Notes: a model not told the origin generated them from the letters alone. 64,000 nucleotides of DNA from Flavobacterium glycines (GCF_900100165.1 NZ_FNEO01000005.1:1-64000); one strand, 5' to 3'. Counted from the stretch's first letter, positions 28,217 to 35,516 are shown. Translations and numbers: made by a program.

Positions 28217-29015
28217 TAGCTTTCTGTTTTTGTTTTTGCTTTTTGCAAATGCTCAAGAAACCAAAGCACCCGTAAAAGAGAATTTGAACGAAGGTAGCAT
28301 ACCTAAAAATGCTCCTGTAGCCAAAAAAAACACAGCAACTACTCCCAAAACCGATTCTATCATTACTCCTGTAAAAAAAGACCGTTACGGAGTGCGTGTA
28401 GGTGTCGATTTATTCAAACTTAGCCGTAGTTTTTATGACAAAGATTATAAAGGAATCGAATTAGTGGGTGATTATCGTTGGGATAAAAAACACTATATCG
28501 CCGCCGAAGTGGGTAACGAAAATAAAACTACCGACGACGAACGTTTAAATTTCACCACCAAAGGTTCTTATCTAAAAGTAGGTTTTGACTATAACGGCTA
28601 CGAAAACTGGCTGGACATGGAAAATATCATTTCTATTGGTTTACGTTACGGTTTTAGTACTTTCAACCAAGAATTGAATACTTTTAAAATTTACAATACC
28701 AATCAGTATTTTGGAGAAATTCCTCCTTTAACATCCGGACAAAAATACAATGGTTTAACCGCCAGCTGGATTGAAGTAGTCGCCGGAATGAAAGCCAAAG
28801 TTTTCAACAATATATTTGTAGGTTTCAGTCTTCGCTTTAATAGGTTAATCAATAACAAACAACCTGCTAATTTTGAAAACCTATATATTCCGGGCTTTAA
28901 CAGGACTTATAACGGCGATTTTGGAGTAGGTTTCAATTACACGGTAACTTATTTTGTTCCTATCTTTAAAAAAGTGGTAAAAGCTCCTGAAACTAAAAAA
29001 ACAGAGAAAAAGTAA
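28188..29015 (+). CDS. DUF6048-like outer-membrane barrel protein
   Basis: The 275-residue product has a signal peptide (MKHTLKSIFSSFLFLFLLFANAQ), a Thr/Lys/Pro-rich linker (about 24-68) and a beta-strand-rich domain with alternating aromatic residues (RYGVRVGVDLFKLSR, YKGIELVGDYRWD, GFNYTVTYFVPIF) that suggests an outer-membrane barrel. It starts inside the 3' end of the preceding lipoprotein gene (29-base overlap), so the two are probably a functional pair. I recall the family as DUF6048, usually next to the DUF6452-like gene and rlmD. The function is unknown. Confidence 0.75.
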   Translation: MKHTLKSIFSSFLFLFLLFANAQETKAPVKENLNEGSIPKNAPVAKKNTATTPKTDSIITPVKKDRYGVRVGVDLFKLSRSFYDKDYKGIELVGDYRWDKKHYIAAEVGNENKTTDDERLNFTTKGSYLKVGFDYNGYENWLDMENIISIGLRYGFSTFNQELNTFKIYNTNQYFGEIPPLTSGQKYNGLTASWIEVVAGMKAKVFNNIFVGFSLRFNRLINNKQPANFENLYIPGFNRTYNGDFGVGFNYTVTYFVPIFKKVVKAPETKKTEKK

Positions 29016-29016
29016 G

Positions 29017-29044
29017 CAGTTTTCAGTCTTCAGAAAGCAGACTT
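29017..29044. repeat. 7-base periodic array after the DUF6048-like gene (4 copies)
   Basis: Four units (CAGTTTT, CAGTCTT, CAGAAAG, CAGACTT) start 1 base after the stop codon. They are in inverted orientation to the CTG array at 29120-29184 on the other side of the terminator. Confidence 0.7.
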
Positions 29045-29055
29045 AGTGTAAAAAT

Positions 29056-29103
29056 AAAAACCGCAAATTCGCAAATTATATAATTTGCGAATTTGCGGTT
29101 TTT
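29056..29103. terminator. 48-base perfect palindrome, bidirectional terminator
   Basis: Positions 29056-29079 are the exact reverse complement of 29080-29103, beginning AAAAACCGC and ending GCGGTTTTT. A T run is present on both strands. It sits between two convergent genes and should terminate both. Confidence 0.9.
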
Positions 29104-29119
29104 CGTTATGTTGACATTT

Positions 29120-29184
29120 CTGAATACTGAAACTGTTTTTTGCTTTCTGATCAATGCCTTCTGCAGACTGAAAACTGAACACTT
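29120..29184. repeat. 7-base periodic array (CTG-phased, about 9 copies)
   Basis: TG dinucleotides recur every 7 bases (29121, 29128, then a one-base slip to 29134, 29141, 29148, 29155, 29162, 29169, 29176), mostly as CTGNNNN. The array ends one base before the stop of the minus-strand gene. Confidence 0.7.
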
Positions 29185-29185
29185 A

Positions 29186-29422
29186 TTATCCTATTTCCCT
29201 AATCCCTTTTAGAAAAATCCATTTCATAAATAATTTTTCGCCATCCTTAGTTTTTACAGCCTGAAATTTTGGACCAATTAATGTTGCTACTACAAAAGCC
29301 GTAAACGGTTCCCAAAAGCCGCTAAGTCCGCTATAAGAGTGTATTAAATAACGGAATAAAATAAACAAACAGGCAAAAGTTCCCAGCTGATATAAAAATG
29401 CTCTTAATTGTAATTTTGTCAT
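29186..29422 (-). CDS. Small membrane protein
   Basis: This 78-residue protein has two predicted membrane segments (about 12-30, GTFACLFILFRYL, and 36-52, FWEPFTAFVVATLIG), then a charged cytoplasmic tail (AVKTKDGEKLFMKWIFLKG). It starts MTKLQLRAFLYQLG. I recognise no named function; small proteins of this pattern recur in flavobacteria. It lies 118 bases downstream of the RlmL-like gene in the same direction, with two 8-base arrays between them. Confidence 0.7.
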   Translation of the reverse strand: MTKLQLRAFLYQLGTFACLFILFRYLIHSYSGLSGFWEPFTAFVVATLIGPKFQAVKTKDGEKLFMKWIFLKGIREIG

Positions 29423-29436
29423 TGTTTTTAATGTTG

Positions 29437-29468
29437 CTAAGGCTCTGAGATACTAAGTTCCTGAGAAT
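29437..29468. repeat. 8-base periodic array (CTRAGNNN, 4 copies)
   Basis: CTAAGGCT, CTGAGATA, CTAAGTTC and CTGAGAAT are contiguous. The array lies upstream of the small membrane protein gene and shares its unit with the arrays at 29509 and 33332. Confidence 0.7.
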
Positions 29469-29508
29469 TTTATCCTGACTCCTTAATTAATATTTATTAC
29501 TAACTTTT

Positions 29509-29540
29509 CTTAGCTACTTAGAAGCTTAGTAACTTAGAAA
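29509..29540. repeat. 8-base periodic array (CTTAGNNN, 4 copies)
   Basis: CTTAGCTA, CTTAGAAG, CTTAGTAA and CTTAGAAA are contiguous and abut the stop codon of the RlmL-like gene (29541-29543). Confidence 0.75.
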
Positions 29541-30698
29541 CTACTGTTGAAATTTCGTTCTCTTGCTACCTTCGTACATTTCGTATTTTACCAAACGTGC
29601 TTCCAATCCGGCGTTGAATAATTTTATTTTTCGCGATGGTCGCAAACCTACAAACTTCAATGCATCCAGATTTCCTGTAATAAACCAGGCATTGGTTCCC
29701 GGATAACTTTGCTTCAAAGTATCGCCTATATTTTTATAGAATTCTTCCATGTGGATATCCAAACGCTCATCATAAGGCGGATTAAATACAATATGCAATT
29801 TCCCTTCCGATGTTTTTTCGGTATCAAAGAAATTATTGCCTTCAATACTCACATATTCTTCCAGATTTGCATTTCGGATATTTTCCTTCGCCTTACTCAC
29901 TGCCGATGGCGCTTTGTCATAACCTTTTATCGTATGATGAAACTCACGCACCTTCCCAAGCAAGCTATCGGTGATTTTGTCAAACAAATCATTATCCCAG
30001 TCTTTCCATTTTTCGAAAGCAAATTCTTTACGGTTAATGTTAGCCGGAATATTGCAGGCAATCATCGCTGCTTCAGCAAGGAAAGTTCCCGAACCACACA
30101 TAGGATCTAAAAAATCCGTTTGTCCGTCCCAACCTGAAAGCAATAAAATTCCCGCTGCCAAAACTTCGTTTATCGGAGCGATATTAGTCGAACTTCGATA
30201 ACCTCTTTGATTCAAAGGCTTTCCGGAAGTATCTAAAGCTACCGAAACCTGGTCTTTATCGATATGAATGTTGATTCTTAAATCAGGATGTACTTTATCA
30301 ATACTTGGACGCTGTCCGGTTCTTTCTCTAAACTGATCCACAATGGCATCTTTACATTTTTGAGAAACAAATTCGGTGTGATTGAAATATTCCGAATGCA
30401 CTGTCGCATCAATCACAAAAGTCTGATTGGCATTGATAAACTTAGACCAGTTTACACTGGAAACTCCTTTGTACAATGCTTTTTCATTATTGGCTCTGAA
30501 AGAATAAATCGGTTTTAAGATTTTTAAAGCAGTTCGTAAAGACAAATTGGCCTTGTACATAAAACCTTTGTCCCCTTTAAAACTCACCATTCTCACTCCC
30601 TGATCTACGTCCTGTGCTCCTAAATTTCGTAATTCAGTTGCTAATATTTCTTCAAAACCAAAAAAGGTTTTGGCTATCATCTTAAAATTTTCTTCCAT
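29541..30698 (-). CDS. THUMP-domain class I rRNA methyltransferase (RlmL N-terminal-like)
   Basis: The 385-residue protein begins with a ferredoxin-like/THUMP RNA-binding region (about 1-160; KTFFGFEEILATELRNLG and the DQVSVALDTSG segment). A Rossmann methyltransferase follows, with FLDPMCGSGTFLAEAA (about 197-212) and the N6/N2-type catalytic motif NPPYDERL (about 306). This is the architecture of the RlmL half of E. coli RlmKL, which makes N2-methylguanosine in 23S rRNA; the RlmK half is absent, as is usual outside gammaproteobacteria. The start agrees with the family N-terminus. It is cytoplasmic and acts on ribosomal RNA. Confidence 0.9.
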   Translation of the reverse strand: MEENFKMIAKTFFGFEEILATELRNLGAQDVDQGVRMVSFKGDKGFMYKANLSLRTALKILKPIYSFRANNEKALYKGVSSVNWSKFINANQTFVIDATVHSEYFNHTEFVSQKCKDAIVDQFRERTGQRPSIDKVHPDLRINIHIDKDQVSVALDTSGKPLNQRGYRSSTNIAPINEVLAAGILLLSGWDGQTDFLDPMCGSGTFLAEAAMIACNIPANINRKEFAFEKWKDWDNDLFDKITDSLLGKVREFHHTIKGYDKAPSAVSKAKENIRNANLEEYVSIEGNNFFDTEKTSEGKLHIVFNPPYDERLDIHMEEFYKNIGDTLKQSYPGTNAWFITGNLDALKFVGLRPSRKIKLFNAGLEARLVKYEMYEGSKRTKFQQ

Positions 30699-30822
30699 CT
30701 TTTGCGTCTATTCAAACAGATTGCTTTGCAGGAAATACAATCTGTAATAAAATTTATCTTTTTTTTACCAATTGAATCGTGTTGTATCGACTCTGTTTGG
30801 CTATTTTTCCGCAAAAATACAC

Positions 30823-30830
30823 TAAATTTG
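30823..30830 (+). promoter_or_regulatory. Putative -7 element of the SAM methyltransferase gene
   Basis: TAAATTTG matches TAnnTTTG, 27 bases before the ATG, with TTG at 30797-30799 giving a 23-base spacer, at the long end of the described range. Confidence 0.5.
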
Positions 30831-30857
30831 CGGGATAGAATTAATTGAACAACATAA

Positions 30858-31622
30858 ATGTCTGCAGCACAAAAAACAACTATACCAAATCAAGACCAAA
30901 CAAACGAAACATGGTTTAGCTCTTGGTTTGACACTCCTTATTATCACATTCTTTACAAAGAACGCAATGACAAAGAAGCGCAGCTTTTCATGGATAATTT
31001 AACCCATTATTTAAATCTTCCTGAAAACGCTAAGGTTTTGGATTTAGCCTGTGGCAAAGGTCGTCACGCGATTTATCTGAACCAATTGGGGTTTGATGTT
31101 ATTGGTGCTGATTTATCTGAAAACAGTATTGCCGAAGCCAGCAAAAATGCGAATGAAACCCTGCATTTTAAAGTACACGACATGCGTGAGGAATTCGAAG
31201 AAAAATACGATGCTATTTTTAATTTGTTTACCAGTTTTGGTTATTTCGAAAACGACGATGACAATCTTACAACATTAAAAGCCATCAAAAACAGCCTGTC
31301 CGACTACGGATTTGCGGTTATTGACTTTATGAATGTACATCAGGTAATTGACACTCTGGTTCCCGAAGAAGTAAAAACCGTGGATGGCATCGATTTTCAC
31401 CTGAAACGTTATGTAGCCGACGGTCATATTTTTAAAGAAATTGATTTTGAAGATAAAGGTCAGAAATACCATTTCACCGAAAAAGTAAAAGCCCTGACTT
31501 TACAGGATTTTGAAGCCATGATGGAAGAAGCGGGGATTTATCTTTTAGACATCTTTGGCGATTATAAATTAAAGAAGTTTCATAAAACAGAAAGTGAACG
31601 ACTTATTCTTATCTTTAAATAG
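30858..31622 (+). CDS. Class I SAM-dependent methyltransferase
   Basis: The 254-residue protein has motif I VLDLACGKGRHAIYL (about 60-74), motif II VIGADLSENSI and motif IV YDAIFNLFTSFGYF, all typical of a Rossmann-fold methyltransferase acting on a small molecule. The N-terminus WFSSWFDTPYYHILYKERND is a hallmark of a conserved Bacteroidetes subgroup with no assigned substrate. It is followed after a 64-base periodic array by a ZIP transporter gene in the same direction. The substrate is unknown. Confidence 0.88.
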   Translation: MSAAQKTTIPNQDQTNETWFSSWFDTPYYHILYKERNDKEAQLFMDNLTHYLNLPENAKVLDLACGKGRHAIYLNQLGFDVIGADLSENSIAEASKNANETLHFKVHDMREEFEEKYDAIFNLFTSFGYFENDDDNLTTLKAIKNSLSDYGFAVIDFMNVHQVIDTLVPEEVKTVDGIDFHLKRYVADGHIFKEIDFEDKGQKYHFTEKVKALTLQDFEAMMEEAGIYLLDIFGDYKLKKFHKTESERLILIFK

Positions 31623-31623
31623 T

Positions 31624-31687
31624 TTACTTGTTTAATCGTTGAATTGTTTAACCGATTCTACGATTAACCTATTAACCGATTCAACAA
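31624..31687. repeat. 8-base periodic array (unit about TTAACCGA, 8 copies)
   Basis: Eight contiguous units run TTACTTGT, TTAATCGT, TGAATTGT, TTAACCGA, TTCTACGA, TTAACCTA, TTAACCGA, TTCAACAA. The array starts 1 base after the methyltransferase stop and ends 5 bases before the ZIP start, so it makes up almost the whole gap. Confidence 0.8.
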
Positions 31688-31692
31688 AAAAA

Positions 31693-32388
31693 ATGAATTA
31701 CCTTTTACCCTTACTTTCTGTACTCTTAGGCTACCTGATTGCATTGGTTTTGAAACCAAAAAACAAAAGCAACCTCAAACTGCTATTAGCTTTTAGTGGT
31801 TCGTTTTTACTTTCTTTGACGGTAATGCATTTATTACCTGAAATCTACGAAAGTCACGAACATGCTCTTGGTGAAAGTCATGAACAGAATGCGGGAATTT
31901 TTATCATGATGGGGATTTTGTTCCAGATTATTCTGGAATTTTTCTCTAAAGGTGCCGAACATGGTCACGTTCACGGACATCCAAATATGTCACATATTCC
32001 GTGGTTATTGTTCATCAGTTTGTGTATCCACGCTTTTCTGGAAGGATTTCCTGTAGGTCATAATCATGATAATTTAGCACTGGGAATTGCCATTCATCAC
32101 CTTCCTATTGCGATTATTTTGACTACATTTTTCATCAATTCACACCTGAACAAACAGGCTATTTTTGCTTTCATGCTTACTTTTGCTTTGATGACACCGC
32201 TGGGAACTTTCGCCTCTGATTATCTGACAGGATTAAATGAATACCATAGCGAAATTACCGCTGTAGTAATCGGGATATTATTCCATATTTCGTCAACTAT
32301 TATTTTCGAAAGCAGCGAAGGACATAAATTTAATATTGCCAAAGTTTCGATGATTGTGTTAGGAATCGCGCTGGCTTATTTTTTATAA
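31693..32388 (+). CDS. ZIP-family metal transporter
   Basis: This is 231 residues from the ATG at 31693; a longer in-frame start would translate part of the repeat array and is rejected. About eight membrane segments are seen, with a His-rich loop (ESHEHALGESHEQ and HGHVHGHPNMSH). The ZIP metal site sits in two helices: HAFLEGFPVGHNHDN and GIAIHHLPIAIIL. ZIP proteins bring zinc, iron or manganese into the cytoplasm. The next gene starts 3 bases downstream. Confidence 0.9.
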   Translation: MNYLLPLLSVLLGYLIALVLKPKNKSNLKLLLAFSGSFLLSLTVMHLLPEIYESHEHALGESHEQNAGIFIMMGILFQIILEFFSKGAEHGHVHGHPNMSHIPWLLFISLCIHAFLEGFPVGHNHDNLALGIAIHHLPIAIILTTFFINSHLNKQAIFAFMLTFALMTPLGTFASDYLTGLNEYHSEITAVVIGILFHISSTIIFESSEGHKFNIAKVSMIVLGIALAYFL

Positions 32389-32391
32389 AAG

Positions 32392-33309
32392 ATGGAAATC
32401 ACTTCAAAAAGACATCCTTATAAGTTCTATTTAACTTTAATTTTGTGTAATATAGTTCTAACTATATTCGCTTCTTTTTTATTAATAAAAAGTCTAGAAT
32501 TAAATAATGGCAAATATGGTCTTGGAACTTTATTTATTTTCGGAATCGCAATTTCAATAACAATTGGATTTATAAAAAATGCATCAAATTTTGTACTAAA
32601 TACAAAAGGCTTATTTTTTAAAAATATTTTTTATCCCTGGGAAGATTTAACCACTGTAAAATTAACGGGGAAAGGTGATATGGTATTCACCACTGGTGAA
32701 TGCGCTACTTTAATTTTTAAAGACAATAAAAAAATTGAAATATTCGATGATTTCTATTCTAATATCTCTGATATAAAATGTTATATCCAAAAAAACGTCG
32801 TAGACAAGAATGAACAAACAGAAATCTCAACAGAAAAACAATCTTTCATAGATATTAATCAGGAATTCTTTATTCCTTACAAAGGAAATCCTGTTTTTTC
32901 ATTCAGAGGAATTATGACATGGGGAGTAATCTTGTTTTTCATTCTTATTCCTTTTTTTTCAAAAAAACCCAACAATTCTACTGGGCTTACTTTTATAAGT
33001 TTGATTAGCTTGATTTGGTTCTTATTGAACTCAAGAGCAATGTATTTTTTTGAAATATCTGAAAACTTTTTTATCATAAGAAATCATTATTACTTTTGGG
33101 TAAAAGACATTTACAATATTTCAGACATCAGAGAAGTTGTTTATGACAGACAACATAAACAGCCTAATAATTTAAGAATAATTTCAAAAGATTTTAATAC
33201 TAAAACTTACTTTGCCGGTTCCTTAACCGATAAAACTTGGCTAGAAATGAAACAAGAACTAGAAAGTAAAAACATATCAGTAAGAAATCATTGTATTCCA
33301 GAAAACTGA
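32392..33309 (+). CDS. Membrane protein with two repeated TM-pair/PH-like units
   Basis: This 305-residue protein looks internally duplicated. Residues about 12-62 hold two membrane segments, followed by a soluble region (KGLFFKNIFYPWEDLTTVKL). Residues about 170-215 hold two more membrane segments, followed by a similar soluble region (ISENFFIIRNHYYFWVKDI, then ISDIREVVYD). The soluble parts resemble bacterial PH-like domains in pattern (a strand, an aromatic-Trp turn and the segment after it), but this is from inspection only. It follows the ZIP gene by 3 bases and is low in GC. No function is assigned. Confidence 0.7.
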   Translation: MEITSKRHPYKFYLTLILCNIVLTIFASFLLIKSLELNNGKYGLGTLFIFGIAISITIGFIKNASNFVLNTKGLFFKNIFYPWEDLTTVKLTGKGDMVFTTGECATLIFKDNKKIEIFDDFYSNISDIKCYIQKNVVDKNEQTEISTEKQSFIDINQEFFIPYKGNPVFSFRGIMTWGVILFFILIPFFSKKPNNSTGLTFISLISLIWFLLNSRAMYFFEISENFFIIRNHYYFWVKDIYNISDIREVVYDRQHKQPNNLRIISKDFNTKTYFAGSLTDKTWLEMKQELESKNISVRNHCIPEN

Positions 33310-33331
33310 ATTAAGTTAAACTTCGATTTAA

Positions 33332-33371
33332 CTTAGTACCTTTGAATCTTTGCAACTCAGAAACTCAAAAA
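33332..33371. repeat. 8-base periodic array (CTYWGNNN, 5 copies) upstream of murQ
   Basis: CTTAGTAC, CTTTGAAT, CTTTGCAA, CTCAGAAA and CTCAAAAA are contiguous and end 5 bases before the murQ ATG. The array contains TACCTTTG (33337-33344), a match to the TAnnTTTG promoter element. Confidence 0.75.
33337..33344 (+). promoter_or_regulatory. Putative -7 element of murQ, within the repeat array
   Basis: TACCTTTG matches TAnnTTTG, 32 bases before the ATG. It is formed by the junction of two array units. No -33 TTG was found. Confidence 0.35.
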
Positions 33372-33376
33372 TAAAA

Positions 33377-34195
33377 ATGACCTTCATAAAAACCACCGAA
33401 CAATCCTCGAAATACGAACATTTAGAAAAAATGTCGGTTACTGAATTATTGACCAATATCAATAACGAAGACAAAACCGTTCCGCTTGCTGTAGAAAAAG
33501 CTTTACCCCAAATTGAAACTTTAGTCACTCAGATTGTTGCTAAAATGAAACAAGGCGGACGTTTATTTTACATTGGCGCCGGAACTTCGGGACGTTTAGG
33601 GGTGGTGGATGCTTCGGAATGTCCTCCTACTTTTGGAGTTCCTTTTGATTTGGTTGTAGGAATAATAGCCGGAGGCGACAAAGCCATTCGCAAAGCGGTG
33701 GAAAACGCCGAGGACAATGCAACTCAGGCCTGGATTGATTTACAGGAATTCAATATTAACGAAAATGATGTGGTGGTAGGAATTGCCGCTTCGGGAACAA
33801 CGCCTTATGTTATTGGCGGATTAGAGGCTTGTAACAAAAATAATATTATCACGGGAAGCATTTCCTGCAATGCAGCGAGTCCGCTTTCACAAAAAGCACA
33901 ATTCCCTATTGATGTGGTCGTAGGACCGGAGTTTGTAACGGGAAGTTCGAGAATGAAAGCCGGAACAGCTCAAAAATTGGTTTTAAACATGATTTCGACT
34001 GCCACAATGATCCAATTAGGAAAAGTTAAAGGCAACAAAATGGTCGATATGCAATTGAGCAACAACAAACTCGTTGATCGCGGAACCAAAATGATTATGG
34101 GCGAAATTCCCGTAAGCTACGAGGAAGCCGCTCAATTATTAAAAGAACACGGCAGCGTGCGCAAAGCTGTTGATTTTTATAATTCCAAGTTGTGA
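33377..34195 (+). CDS. murQ: N-acetylmuramic acid 6-phosphate etherase
   Basis: This is 272 residues from the ATG at 33377; the upstream in-frame TTG at 33350 lies inside the repeat array. MurQ cleaves the lactyl ether of MurNAc-6-phosphate to give GlcNAc-6-phosphate in cell-wall sugar recycling. The SIS domain shows GAGTSGRLGVVDASECPPTFG-type phosphosugar binding (about 60-80), AASGTTPYVIGG and the conserved KAGTAQKLVLNMIST. It is full length for the shorter murQ forms. Nothing else of the MurNAc pathway is adjacent. The DUF6095 gene follows after 61 bases. Confidence 0.94.
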   Translation: MTFIKTTEQSSKYEHLEKMSVTELLTNINNEDKTVPLAVEKALPQIETLVTQIVAKMKQGGRLFYIGAGTSGRLGVVDASECPPTFGVPFDLVVGIIAGGDKAIRKAVENAEDNATQAWIDLQEFNINENDVVVGIAASGTTPYVIGGLEACNKNNIITGSISCNAASPLSQKAQFPIDVVVGPEFVTGSSRMKAGTAQKLVLNMISTATMIQLGKVKGNKMVDMQLSNNKLVDRGTKMIMGEIPVSYEEAAQLLKEHGSVRKAVDFYNSKL

Positions 34196-34223
34196 GTTGA
34201 ACGTTATGCGTTATATGTCTCTC

Positions 34224-34251
34224 CCTACTTCTAACTTCTAACTTCTAACTT
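34224..34251. repeat. 7-base periodic array (CTAACTT, about 4 copies)
   Basis: Three perfect CTAACTT units (34231-34251) are preceded by a near copy, CCTACTT. The array ends 5 bases before the next ATG. Confidence 0.75.
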
Positions 34252-34256
34252 TAGCC

Positions 34257-34478
34257 ATGGCTACAAACAAAGAATTATTATCCAAAGGCGTAAAATACTT
34301 AGCAGGGGCTTTGCCTTTGCTTTTTATAGGACCTTCATTCATTCACAATGCTTTTATGAACCAGCAAAATGTGTGGCATTATCTGGTTTTGGGATTCGGA
34401 ATAGCATTTTGTATTACTGCAGTAATTTTAGCTTTTAAAGGCTTACAATTCATGATGAAAGCTTTATTTAACGATTAA
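34257..34478 (+). CDS. DUF6095-like small membrane protein
   Basis: This 73-residue protein has two membrane segments (about 12-30 and 42-62). The sequence GVKYLAGALPLLFIGPSFIHNAF is characteristic of a small flavobacterial family that I recall as DUF6095 and that often follows murQ. The next gene starts on the base right after its stop, so they are cotranscribed. The function is unknown; the DUF number is from memory. Confidence 0.8.
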   Translation: MATNKELLSKGVKYLAGALPLLFIGPSFIHNAFMNQQNVWHYLVLGFGIAFCITAVILAFKGLQFMMKALFND

Positions 34479-35051
34479 ATGGAAGATTTAATTCACATCC
34501 AAAAGACATTTGAAAAAGTAGTTTTCATTAATAAAAAAGTAAGCAATCGCGAATTTGAAGATTGTGTTTTTAAAAACTGTGATTTCTCTAACAGCGATTT
34601 TTCAAACAATACTTTTATGGATTGCGAGTTTATCAACTGCAATCTTTCGATGACTTCTTTGGGAGAAACAAGCTTAAAAACCGTGCATTTCTCCAATTGT
34701 AAACTATTGGGAATTCAATTTAACCTATGCGCTGATTTTATGTTTGCCGTGAGTTTCAATGACTGCATTTTGGATTATGCTTCTTTTTCGAATAAAAAAA
34801 TGCCTAAAAGCATTTTCCGTTGCTGTTCAATGAAAGAAGTGAGTTTTATTGGGAGCAATCTTTCGAATTCGGTTTTTGATAATTGCAATTTAGACAATGC
34901 GGTTTTTAATGATACCCAATTAAAAGAAGTCAATTTCCTGACAGCATACAACTATAAAATTGATCCCGAATTCAACCCAATGCGAAAAGCAAAGTTTTCG
35001 ATGCAAGGAATTCCGGGACTTTTAGACAAATACGATATTAAAATTCAATAA
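34479..35051 (+). CDS. Pentapeptide-repeat protein
   Basis: The 190-residue protein consists mostly of five-residue repeats with Phe or Leu in the centre and Cys/Asn/Asp around it (FEDCVFKNCDFSNSDFSNN at about 26-44, then FDNCNLDNAVFNDTQL at about 129-144). This forms a right-handed quadrilateral beta-helix. The tail NPMRKAKFSMQGIPGLLDKY is typical of the Qnr/McbG-like branch that protects topoisomerases from poisons. A role at DNA gyrase or topoisomerase IV is possible but unproven. It starts directly after the DUF6095-like gene. Confidence 0.88.
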   Translation: MEDLIHIQKTFEKVVFINKKVSNREFEDCVFKNCDFSNSDFSNNTFMDCEFINCNLSMTSLGETSLKTVHFSNCKLLGIQFNLCADFMFAVSFNDCILDYASFSNKKMPKSIFRCCSMKEVSFIGSNLSNSVFDNCNLDNAVFNDTQLKEVNFLTAYNYKIDPEFNPMRKAKFSMQGIPGLLDKYDIKIQ

Positions 35052-35099
35052 ATGCACACCCCCTACTCCCTTAGAGAGGAATCTAAACTGATAAATCGA

Positions 35100-35474
35100 A
35101 TGAAAAAAATCATACTACTTCCACTACTCTTGCTTTTTGCTTCCTGCTATCAAGCCGAACACAATTGCAAAGATTTTAAAACCGGTAAATTTCGTTTTGA
35201 ATATGAAGTAAATGGTGAAAAAAAAGTAACACTTTTTGAACGTAACGACAGCATAGAAATTGAAACTTTCGAAGGAAAAACAGATACTGCTTCGATAAGA
35301 TGGGTAAGTGATTGTGAATACATTCTGAGAAAACTCCACCCTAAAAATATGGCCGAAGAAAAATCAATTAATATGAAAATCTTGACGACTTCGGGAAAAT
35401 CCTATACCTTTGAATTTGGTATAGTAGGCTCTGACCAAAAACAAAAAGGAACCGTAACTAAAATTTCAGATTAA
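35100..35474 (+). CDS. Small lipoprotein
   Basis: This is 124 residues from the ATG at 35100, which gives the lipoprotein signal MKKIILLPLLLLFASC (Cys about 16); the earlier in-frame ATG at 35052 would mask it. After NCKDFKTGKFRFEYEVNGEK comes a beta-rich domain with alternating charged residues (IRWVSDCEYILRKLHP, YTFEFGIVGSDQKQKG). The two later Cys residues may form a disulfide. It is conserved in pattern among flavobacteria but has no assigned function. It probably belongs to the operon running from murQ or the DUF6095-like gene. Confidence 0.75.
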   Translation: MKKIILLPLLLLFASCYQAEHNCKDFKTGKFRFEYEVNGEKKVTLFERNDSIEIETFEGKTDTASIRWVSDCEYILRKLHPKNMAEEKSINMKILTTSGKSYTFEFGIVGSDQKQKGTVTKISD

Positions 35475-35485
35475 ACAAAAAACCT

Positions 35486-35513
35486 ATAACTCATAACCCA
35501 TAACTCATAACTC
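35486..35513. repeat. 7-base periodic array (ATAACTC, 4 copies)
   Basis: ATAACTC, ATAACCC, ATAACTC and ATAACTC are contiguous and end 3 bases before the terC ATG. Confidence 0.8.
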
Positions 35514-35516
35514 AAA

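Noticed and set aside
31639-31692. Longer start for the ZIP transporter
   Set aside because: The extra residues come from the 8-base repeat array and are not part of the family; the ATG at 31693 fits the first membrane segment.
33350-33376. Upstream TTG start for murQ
   Set aside because: It is inside the 8-base array and adds residues before the conserved N-terminus.
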